A stretch of DNA of 59,843 nt from DATJIG01 sp050260515 (GTDB lineage Bacteria > Pseudomonadota > Alphaproteobacteria > SMXQ01): the NCBI GenBank assembly GCA_050260515.1, contig JBLNCI010000004.1, forward strand, positions 1 through 59,843, given 5' to 3'. Both the position numbers and the translations under genes were made by a program. The notes beneath the pieces were generated by a model. The model was given only the letters and a program-made list of their open reading frames with translations, did no database searches and was not told the DNA's origin. How positions within the stretch are numbered: position 1 is the first letter of the stretch; every line of letters begins with the position of its first letter. This document shows, piece after piece, positions 53,276 through 59,843 of the stretch.

Positions 53276-56200
53276 ATGGCGAAGACCCGAAAATCCCGCA
53301 CTCTTCTCGCAGCAAAAAATGCCGTCCGGGGGGCGCTGAGCAACGATACCGATATTAGCAAAGTCCTGCAGACGCAGTTCTCGCGCGTTCCGGCATCGGA
53401 GTTCAGGCCGCTGTTTCGGTGGCTGCAATCCTTCCCATCGAAGCGCCTGCATCTCTATCCTGCTCAACGCATAGAGAAATATGACCAGTTGTACCCCAAT
53501 ATATTTGCGACACCAGCGGGTATAACGGGGCTGATCGCATGGATGCTTCAACTGATCAACGATCGATCGGGAGATCTGACGGCTTACCGTCTTCTCGCCG
53601 ATGACTTTGAGTCGCAGTGGCTTTCTCAAAATATCGAGGCCGCGGAAGGCACTCTTTCGGAAATCAGGAAGAACTTCGGTTTCTCCCTTTGGTGGATCGA
53701 AGCCTCTTTGGGCTTTCTCGCTAAAACCAGAGGGCTAGAAGCTCAGAAGGAGTTTGCGCGAACCGTACACGAAGAAGCACCGAACAGTGCTGCCGCCTTC
53801 TTTGCTCACTACGTTAGCGCCCGCAACGAAGAAAACGTTTCTCTAGCCCGCTTCAATACCCGCGTAGAACGCGTCATCGACCGACAGCGGATCCCCCATG
53901 AACTTAAGAGCTATTTCAAATTCGTGATGATTGGCGTGATCGGCAAAGGGGATGACATCCCACACCACATTGGGGGATGCGCCGTTTCTATTTCTTACAT
54001 CGATGCGTACGAAGCCTTCATTAGCATCCTCGATCACCTGGTTTCCGAGAGACTGCACGAAGAGCATTGGCCACAAATCGCGACGTTGCTCGAACAATGC
54101 ACGGTCGACGATTGGCTTATCAAAACGTTTCGGGCGGCATTCTCAGGCCGTCTGGATGACCGCGAAGTGCGGAGCGCCGAAGCAGAAGAGCTACTCCTCC
54201 GTGGCGCCTTTCGCGAAGCCGCGGCCGCATCTTCAAAAGTACTGTCGGCAACTACCTTGTCCTTAGAAACTCTCGCAACTTTTTCCGCTGCTCACGCCTT
54301 CGGCGGCGGAGAAGCCGAGTTGGACGCGCTGTCACCATTGCTCCGCGAGGTCGCACGTCCACTTATTGTGGTGTTCACACGTCGCAGCGGTATGGCAAAT
54401 GCCGTCGCCGACTTGGCGAAAACTTTTTTGAACCTACGTCCACTCAAATCCCTTCGGGCAGTCAACGGCCATTTCTTACGCGAATGGGATGAGATCCGGC
54501 TGGCAGGTCTTTCGTCTGCGAGCAAAGTTTTCTTGTACAGCAAGTCGCTGTCGCCACTTCACGCTTTCGCTGTATCCCAGACTTTGGGTGATCAAATCAT
54601 CGCGCGCTGCGCTGAAACAGCGGCCGCGCCGGTCGCCAAGCTCATAGGAGCTCTATTGCGCGGCGATCAATCAAGCTTAGACGGCCTTCATCCTTTTCTT
54701 GGCGCGGAATATGCGGCCTTAGGAGCACTTTTTCGGAGCGACCTGCACGCCGCAGCAACCCACTCGGAATCCCTACTGTCATCGCCAGATGAACTGTGGC
54801 GGCGACGAGCAGCGCGCCTGACTGTATCGACATTGGTGCACGGCGATGAATTCGATCGCGCGATACGCTGCATTTCCTCTTTCTGCTGTATGGAAGATGA
54901 GCTGCGCTTCTTTCTTCCACTGAAGCAAGTCATCCAAGGGAAGCGGTGGAGGGAACTGAAGCACCTAAAAAACGAGATAGCTCTTCCTATCGTACTTGAT
55001 CTCTACATCCGCACCGCGAGCGACAATGACCAAGAGACAAACCGACGAATCGCCTATGAAGAATTCCTCCTGACACACAACGTAATGCGGCCGTCGGAGT
55101 TGCCCGTAAATGGATTTCCGCTACCCGAACTGACCTACTTCTTCTCGCGCGTTTGCATTCCTGCGGTAATGGACATCAGCTTTCGCACTTTCAAAAACTC
55201 TCGCGAGGTCGAGGAAGAACGCATGAGGGTCTGCTCGCGACTCGCGGACATTGATCCTAAAAACAGCGCAATCTACAACGAAGAAATCAGGGACCGTACG
55301 AAGCTTCTTAGCATCGAGGATGGCCTGCGTGACATCGATCGTAGCCGAGTCCATATCAACCTCGATGCACTTGTCGCGTGGGCTGAAAACGAACTACACG
55401 ACAGCTTCAAACGCTACATGGCCCTCGCTGACGCGGGGCTTGGGTACGCGTCCGGCGAAGTTTTCGAAGCCGCGATTAGGCTGAGTCTGGAGGGGAAGCC
55501 GGACGCCGCAGAGCAGTTCTTGAACTATCCGCAGGATGAAGGAGCCGCTCTACTGCTCGACATCACCGATACCTTTGAGCAGGAATATTTGAAAAATCCT
55601 GACTACGGCCTCGACGCCTTCCTAAGCATGCGAATTAGACACGGATCACTGGCAGGACATATACGAGGTCCAGTGGAGGACGCTCATCTAATTACGACCT
55701 TCAATGCGGATACCAAATCGTATGCTGAAAACACGTATTGGATGGACCAACTTGGAGATTTAACGACGGCAGAAGGAACAGCCCTACAACGGGCGCTGCG
55801 AGACTTTTCTGCTCAATACGACAAAATCATTGAAGAGCTAATTAAAGATAAGCTGCAAATCCAAACCTCAGCCAAGCCCAGCGGTCTCTTCGTCTTTGAG
55901 GAACATCCTATCTGGATGCACTATCTGCGGAGCCGCATTTCAGCGGAAACGACATTCGACGATTTTATGCAATCACTATTGTTCGTAGCAAATTTCAAAC
56001 TCGAGAAAACTCTCAGCAAAGTTCACGGCTATGTGGCGACCGAGATAAAGCAGAAAGCGGAAGAAGCATTTGACCGTCTGCGCACCGAACTTGAAGCAAG
56101 CCTGAACATGTTGGCCTATGCACGGATGAATGAGGCGATCGCAAACGTGAGCCCGGAGGTGCAAGCAGCTATCGGCCGCGTCGCGGATTGGTTTGTATCA

Positions 56201-56755
56201 GTTCGACGGAAGGCTGCAGAGACATATCGAACCGTCGATCAAATCATCGATGTCGCCATCGCAGCGACCCGTAGCGCGTGTCGGGGTTTCAACCCGGAAA
56301 TACAGCGAGATGTGGAAGATCTCGGGTTGCTCGCGCCTGAAGTCTTATCTGATCTGACGGATATACTTTTTATTGTGCTTGGCAATGTATATGAGCATTC
56401 GGGGATTCGCCCATCACCAAAGATCACCATCCGCGTGCGAGGTGTGGATTACAACGGCGATGCGGGCCGCAAGCTGGTTGATCTTCGCGTCGAAAGTGAA
56501 ATCGCTGAAGGCGTACACACTCCGGAAGCGGTTGCGAAGCTTAAGCGCATCCGAGGTCTAATGGAAACGGGTCAGTATCGGCAACGCGTGAACCTAGAAG
56601 GGGGCAGCGGCCTCCTAAAGCTAAAACGGACTGTGTCGTCGGACCCTCAGCAACAGTTGGACTTTGGATTCACCACTGACCACCGCTTCTTCGTTCACGT
56701 CAAGATCGCCCTCGTCTACACCGCTGAGCCAGAGGGATGGGAAGCAGTGCAATGA
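53276..56755 (+). CDS. dtcA: Detocs sensor kinase DtcA
   Basis: 1159 residues. About 880 N-terminal residues are helical with repeat-like segments (degenerate TPR type); no signal peptide or membrane segment. The last 130 residues form a divergent GHKL ATPase domain: LTDILFIVLGNVYEHSG carries N1037 and H1041 of the N-box, and GGSGLLKLKR (G1109-G1112) the G2 box. H917 in KVHGYVATEIKQK, 120 residues before the N-box, is the best candidate phospho-acceptor. ATG at 53276 follows AGGA. Its stop overlaps the dtcB start (ATGA). GC is near 53 percent in sampled lines against about 70 around it. In Detocs this protein senses phage infection and phosphorylates DtcC and DtcB. Confidence 0.85.
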   Translation: MAKTRKSRTLLAAKNAVRGALSNDTDISKVLQTQFSRVPASEFRPLFRWLQSFPSKRLHLYPAQRIEKYDQLYPNIFATPAGITGLIAWMLQLINDRSGDLTAYRLLADDFESQWLSQNIEAAEGTLSEIRKNFGFSLWWIEASLGFLAKTRGLEAQKEFARTVHEEAPNSAAAFFAHYVSARNEENVSLARFNTRVERVIDRQRIPHELKSYFKFVMIGVIGKGDDIPHHIGGCAVSISYIDAYEAFISILDHLVSERLHEEHWPQIATLLEQCTVDDWLIKTFRAAFSGRLDDREVRSAEAEELLLRGAFREAAAASSKVLSATTLSLETLATFSAAHAFGGGEAELDALSPLLREVARPLIVVFTRRSGMANAVADLAKTFLNLRPLKSLRAVNGHFLREWDEIRLAGLSSASKVFLYSKSLSPLHAFAVSQTLGDQIIARCAETAAAPVAKLIGALLRGDQSSLDGLHPFLGAEYAALGALFRSDLHAAATHSESLLSSPDELWRRRAARLTVSTLVHGDEFDRAIRCISSFCCMEDELRFFLPLKQVIQGKRWRELKHLKNEIALPIVLDLYIRTASDNDQETNRRIAYEEFLLTHNVMRPSELPVNGFPLPELTYFFSRVCIPAVMDISFRTFKNSREVEEERMRVCSRLADIDPKNSAIYNEEIRDRTKLLSIEDGLRDIDRSRVHINLDALVAWAENELHDSFKRYMALADAGLGYASGEVFEAAIRLSLEGKPDAAEQFLNYPQDEGAALLLDITDTFEQEYLKNPDYGLDAFLSMRIRHGSLAGHIRGPVEDAHLITTFNADTKSYAENTYWMDQLGDLTTAEGTALQRALRDFSAQYDKIIEELIKDKLQIQTSAKPSGLFVFEEHPIWMHYLRSRISAETTFDDFMQSLLFVANFKLEKTLSKVHGYVATEIKQKAEEAFDRLRTELEASLNMLAYARMNEAIANVSPEVQAAIGRVADWFVSVRRKAAETYRTVDQIIDVAIAATRSACRGFNPEIQRDVEDLGLLAPEVLSDLTDILFIVLGNVYEHSGIRPSPKITIRVRGVDYNGDAGRKLVDLRVESEIAEGVHTPEAVAKLKRIRGLMETGQYRQRVNLEGGSGLLKLKRTVSSDPQQQLDFGFTTDHRFFVHVKIALVYTAEPEGWEAVQ

Positions 56756-57246
56756 CGACCGTCGTTATTATTGAGGACGATCAGTTTAAGCAGAAAAGAA
56801 TTGAAGAAGCGGTCCGAGAAATTGCGCCCGGGGCAACTATTGTTTCAGCTCGCTCCGTTAACAGCGGAATGGAGAGTATCGAAGAACACAACCCCACGTG
56901 CATTCTGCTCGATATGTCCCTGACCACATTTGATATAGGACCAGAAGATGCCGGAGGAAGACCGCAAAATTTCGGTGGTTTGGAGGTCTTACGCCAAATG
57001 GATCGGTTGGGCCTCAACATCCCCACGATCGTAATAACTCAGCACGTCAGATTCACGAAGGGCAGCGACGAAGTGAAACTAGACGTTGTTTCCCAAGAAC
57101 TCGCGCACGAGCACCCCAATGTGTTCCGTGGCTTGATCTACTACAATTCCGCACAAGGACAGTGGAAGAGCACGCTCAGAAAGTTCATCTTGGAAGTCTT
57201 CAGGCAGCGGGGGAATGCGCGTGACGATCTCCATCCTCGTCGTTGA
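56752..57246 (+). CDS. dtcB: Detocs receiver-only protein DtcB
   Basis: 164 residues, a single receiver domain without output. Acidic pocket E8-D9-D10 (TTVVIIEDDQ), phospho-accepting D54 (CILLDMSLT), and T96 (IVITQH). An insert (GPEDAGGRPQNFGG) follows the phosphorylation site, as in the DtcC receiver (EDPPDRKGG). In Detocs the receiver-only protein draws off spurious phosphate so that the effector is not fired without infection. Start ATG at 56752 lies in the ATGA overlap with dtcA; the end overlaps dtcC by 32 bases. Confidence 0.85.
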   Translation: MTTVVIIEDDQFKQKRIEEAVREIAPGATIVSARSVNSGMESIEEHNPTCILLDMSLTTFDIGPEDAGGRPQNFGGLEVLRQMDRLGLNIPTIVITQHVRFTKGSDEVKLDVVSQELAHEHPNVFRGLIYYNSAQGQWKSTLRKFILEVFRQRGNARDDLHPRR

Positions 57247-58444
57247 CGATCAGCGCGACAAAATAGGTCGCATAGTCGAGTGCCTGCAAAGTGCCGGCGT
57301 CGCTCGCCGGGACATCTTCGTAGCGCAAACCGGAGCGGACGCACGAAAGTTATTAATGGAGAAGAAATTTGATCTCTTAGTGCTCGATATAGCGTTGCCG
57401 ATGTTCGCAGAAGATCCTCCTGATCGAAAAGGGGGAATCTCCCTTCTGGAAGAGCTAAGCGAACGCGATTCCTACAAGCTGCCAAACGCCATCGTGGGAT
57501 TGACTCAATACTCCGACCTTCGCGCGGAATTCGATGCAAAATTCAGGTCTCGGCTCTGGACCTTGGACCAATACGCAATCGGCGACAGCAGTTGGCTGTC
57601 TAGGTTGAAGGCGAAGGTGGAGTACATACGCGCGGCTTATAACCAAGGAACCCAACCTTCGTACGAGTATGATCTCTGCGTTGTCACTGCTTTACCATCT
57701 CCCGAACTTGAAGGCGTGAAGCGACTGAATTGGAATTGGGGCGCTCCCGTTGCTCTCGACGAAGTAGCGTATGCTTACGAAGGCACATTTTCGTCTGACG
57801 GAAATACCTTCCGCGTTGTTGCAACTGCGGCTCCGCGAGCTGGGATGGTGGCTTCCGCTCTGCTTAGCTTGAAGGCAATTACAAGATATCGGCCTCGATT
57901 GCTTGCTATGGCAGGCATATGTGCTGGTGTTGGCGAATCTGCCCTAGGAGACGTCATTCTTGCAGACCCTGCTTGGGACTACCAAATGGGGAAGCACGCT
58001 AACGGGAACTTCTTCTTCGCCCCTGATCAAATTCAGGTGCCGACCGAAATCTCGCAGAGGTTCGGGCTATTCGCGCGAGAAGATCGCACGGCTGTTCTAG
58101 CCGCCTACGACAAATACGAAGGCGAAAAGCCGACTCGTATCCCGTCGCTGCGGATCGGCCCGGTCGGCTCGGGGTCGTCAGTTATCGCTGATGATGATCA
58201 GATAGAGACAATACAACGACAGCATCGCAAAACTGCGGGAATCGAAATGGAGTTGTACGGAGTATATGCGGCGGCGCGAGATTGCCCGCTGCCTCGTCCT
58301 AAGGCTTTTGGCCTCAAGTCTGTATGTGACTTCGGCGACGGCAAGAAGAATGATAAATACCAGAAATACTGCAGTTACATGAGCGCTACGGTCCTCCAGC
58401 TCTTCATGGAAAAGTACGGAGCCGACCTCATTCGTGGCTGCTAA
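57215..58444 (+). CDS. dtcC: Detocs effector DtcC: receiver fused to a PNP-like nucleosidase domain
   Basis: 409 residues. Receiver at 1-125 with D11-D12 (ILVVDDQ), phospho-accepting D58 (LLVLDIALP) and the T/K switch residues (GLTQYSD). From about residue 145 to the end is a nucleoside phosphorylase fold: DLCVVTALPSPE, AMAGICAGVGE, GIEMELYG (E344, E346 ribose-binding positions) and SVCDFGD with D372 as probable catalytic Asp. In Detocs the activated domain cleaves ATP into adenine and ribose 5-triphosphate, halting phage growth. The frame overlaps dtcB by 32 bases. It stops 3 bases short of the convergent hydantoinase stop. Confidence 0.87.
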   Translation: MRVTISILVVDDQRDKIGRIVECLQSAGVARRDIFVAQTGADARKLLMEKKFDLLVLDIALPMFAEDPPDRKGGISLLEELSERDSYKLPNAIVGLTQYSDLRAEFDAKFRSRLWTLDQYAIGDSSWLSRLKAKVEYIRAAYNQGTQPSYEYDLCVVTALPSPELEGVKRLNWNWGAPVALDEVAYAYEGTFSSDGNTFRVVATAAPRAGMVASALLSLKAITRYRPRLLAMAGICAGVGESALGDVILADPAWDYQMGKHANGNFFFAPDQIQVPTEISQRFGLFAREDRTAVLAAYDKYEGEKPTRIPSLRIGPVGSGSSVIADDDQIETIQRQHRKTAGIEMELYGVYAAARDCPLPRPKAFGLKSVCDFGDGKKNDKYQKYCSYMSATVLQLFMEKYGADLIRGC

Positions 58445-58447
58445 GCC

Positions 58448-59843
58448 TCACCCGCATCCCCCGCCGCCCGGCGTCTCGACGATGAAGACGTCGCCGATGT
58501 CGACCTTCACCTCGGCGGTGCCGGCGAGCTCCTGAACCTCGCCGCTCGCGCGCAGGATGGCGTTGCGCCCAGTGGCGCCGTCGCCGCCGCCGTTGATGCC
58601 GAAGGGTGCCACCTTGCGGCGGTCCGACAGGATCGCCGCGGTCATCGGCGCGAGGAACTTGATCCGCCGCACGACACCATCGCCGCCTCGGCCTTCGGCA
58701 CTCGCCGGAGGCCCATCGCCGCCTCGGCCTTCGGCGCTCGCCGGAGGCCCATCGCCGCCTCGGCCTGTCGCCGATACCTCCTCCACGCTCGCCGCGCCGA
58801 CCGACTTTCCTGCGCGCGCCGCCGCGTGGCGTGCCGCCGGCTTTCCGCCGGAGCCCGCGCGCACCGCGAACGATTCGATCCGCACCGGGTAGCGGGTCTC
58901 CAGCACCTCGGGGTCGGTGAGACGCGAGTTCGTCATGTGGGTGTGCACGGCGGAGGCGCCGTCGAACACGGCTCCACTGGAGTCGGCGCCGGCGCCGGCG
59001 CCGCCGCAGATCGTTTCGTAGTACTGGCGACGATCGTCGCCGAACGTCAGGTTGTTCATCGTCCCCTGGCACGCCGCCATGACGCCGAGCGCGCCGAACA
59101 GGGCGTCGACCACCACCTGCGAGGTCTCGACGTTGCCCGCGCACACCGCGGCGGGCGGACGGGGGCTCAGCATCGAACCGTCGGGGATCAGGATCCGGAT
59201 CGGGCGCAGGCAGCCCGCGTTCATCGGGATGTCGGCGTCGACCAGGGTGCGGAACACGTAGAGCACGGCGGCGCGGGTGACGGCGCGCGGGGCATTGAGG
59301 TTGCCCGGGTGCTGGTCGCTCGTTCCGGCGAAATCCACCGTTGCCTCGCCGCGAACCCGGTCGACCGTCACCTTGACGCGCACCGTCGCGCCGTCGTCCA
59401 TCGGGCAGGCGAACTCGCCGTCCCTGAGCGAGCCGATGGCACGCCGCACGAACAGCTCGGCGTTGTCCTGCACGTGGCCCATGTAGGCCGACACCGTGCC
59501 GAGGCCGTGGGCGCGGAACGCGCGCTTCAGCTCCTGCTCGCCCTTCACGCAGGCGGCGAGCTGGGCCTGGAGATCGCGGATGTTCTGGTCGGGGTTGCGG
59601 GCGGGATGCCGGCCGGATGCGAGGTGTTCCCGCACCAGCGACTCCTGAAATCGACCCGCCCTGACGAGCGGGACCGCGTCGAACAGCACGCCCTCCTCGT
59701 CGATCGAGGTCGAGAACGGCGGCATCGAGCCCGGCGTGATGCCGCCGATGTCGGCGTGATGGCCGCGGCTCGCGACGTAGAACTCGGGGGCCGGCGCAAC
59801 GAGGAACACCGGCGCGATCACGGTCACGTCCGGCAGATGCGTG
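58448..59843 (-). CDS. Hydantoinase B/oxoprolinase family protein (5' end outside window)
   Basis: At least 465 residues, entering from the right edge as THLPDVTVIAPVF. Family blocks seen: SRGHHADIGGITPGSMPP, ATVDFAGTSDQHPGNLNAP, RPIRILIPDGSMLSPRPPAAVCAGNV and the C-terminal FIVETPGGGGCG. HyuB-type proteins form ATP-dependent hydantoin, oxoproline or acetone-carboxylating enzymes with HyuA, which should lie beyond the window. The segment before VVRRIKFLAPM carries an extra tandem repeat of RGGDGPPASAEG. The gene is otherwise intact. Confidence 0.9.
   Translation of the reverse strand, partial: THLPDVTVIAPVFLVAPAPEFYVASRGHHADIGGITPGSMPPFSTSIDEEGVLFDAVPLVRAGRFQESLVREHLASGRHPARNPDQNIRDLQAQLAACVKGEQELKRAFRAHGLGTVSAYMGHVQDNAELFVRRAIGSLRDGEFACPMDDGATVRVKVTVDRVRGEATVDFAGTSDQHPGNLNAPRAVTRAAVLYVFRTLVDADIPMNAGCLRPIRILIPDGSMLSPRPPAAVCAGNVETSQVVVDALFGALGVMAACQGTMNNLTFGDDRRQYYETICGGAGAGADSSGAVFDGASAVHTHMTNSRLTDPEVLETRYPVRIESFAVRAGSGGKPAARHAAARAGKSVGAASVEEVSATGRGGDGPPASAEGRGGDGPPASAEGRGGDGVVRRIKFLAPMTAAILSDRRKVAPFGINGGGDGATGRNAILRASGEVQELAGTAEVKVDIGDVFIVETPGGGGCG
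58677..58766. repeat. 36-bp tandem repeat inside the hydantoinase gene
   Basis: A 36-base unit starts at 58677, 58713 and 58749 (two and a half copies). On the coding strand it adds 12-residue units RGGDGPPASAEG in front of the conserved RGGDGVVRR motif, in frame. The first two copies differ at one position. Confidence 0.85.

Noticed and set aside
53276..58444. A chemotaxis or ordinary two-component locus
   Set aside because: There is no membrane sensor, CheA/CheW or DNA-binding output. The receiver-PNP fusion and receiver-only partner fit Detocs much better.
58677..58766. Possible CRISPR array
   Set aside because: The 36-base repeats are directly adjacent, without spacers, and are translated in frame within the hydantoinase gene.

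Overview
The window is high-GC DNA (about 70 percent by eye in most genes) from an alphaproteobacterium. The best evidence is a circularly permuted two-piece tmRNA gene followed by an SspB adaptor of the alphaproteobacterial type, together with DUF1244, DUF4169 and NnrS family proteins. The order cannot be fixed from sequence alone. Two orphan Bug-type solute receptors and a hydantoinase suggest a metabolically versatile, environmental lifestyle.

Layout. 1-676: no convincing gene, but palindromic intergenic repeats. 0.7-18.4 kb: metabolic and envelope genes (UDP-sugar epimerase, fused indolepyruvate ferredoxin oxidoreductase, two tandem MFS exporters, EamA exporter, pyruvate kinase, glycosyltransferase, 2OG oxygenase, L36, methyltransferases, formate/nitrite-type channel, tRNA-Val, quinone oxidoreductase with NnrS). 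18.4-22.1 kb: permuted ssrA, sspB, class I fumarase and a hydrolase. 22.1-32.3 kb: transport and small-molecule enzymes, including CorA, a manganese riboswitch upstream of mntP, a tfoX-fumC-RHH operon, MsrA, and two Bug receptors, one beside an amidohydrolase. 32.4-40.6 kb: AsmA, DUF4169, a small PRC-like protein coupled to an AI-2E family transporter, a DHA2 exporter, a PAS chemoreceptor and a cysteine-less isochorismatase-like protein. 40.7-53.2 kb: an accessory stretch rich in very small lipoproteins and secreted proteins, with a CPA2-UspA antiporter, a hybrid histidine kinase, a tandem pair of small paralogues and an Asn-rich low-complexity protein. 58.4-59.8 kb: hydantoinase B, running off the window.

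The outstanding element is at 53.3-58.4 kb. It is a three-gene, clearly lower-GC island with overlapping reading frames: a 1159-residue sensor with a C-terminal GHKL ATPase domain, a receiver-only protein, and a receiver fused to a purine nucleoside phosphorylase-like domain. This is the architecture of a Detocs (defensive two-component) anti-phage system: DtcA sensor kinase, DtcB receiver acting as a phosphate buffer, and DtcC effector that destroys ATP. It sits between two ordinary genes, 3 bp from the hydantoinase stop codon, with no integrase or tRNA in sight.

Regulatory features that can be read directly include the ssrA promoter, the Mn riboswitch with its promoter, several intrinsic terminators, and a recurring arrangement in which a -10 hexamer lies only 5-7 bases before the start codon, which suggests leaderless transcripts.
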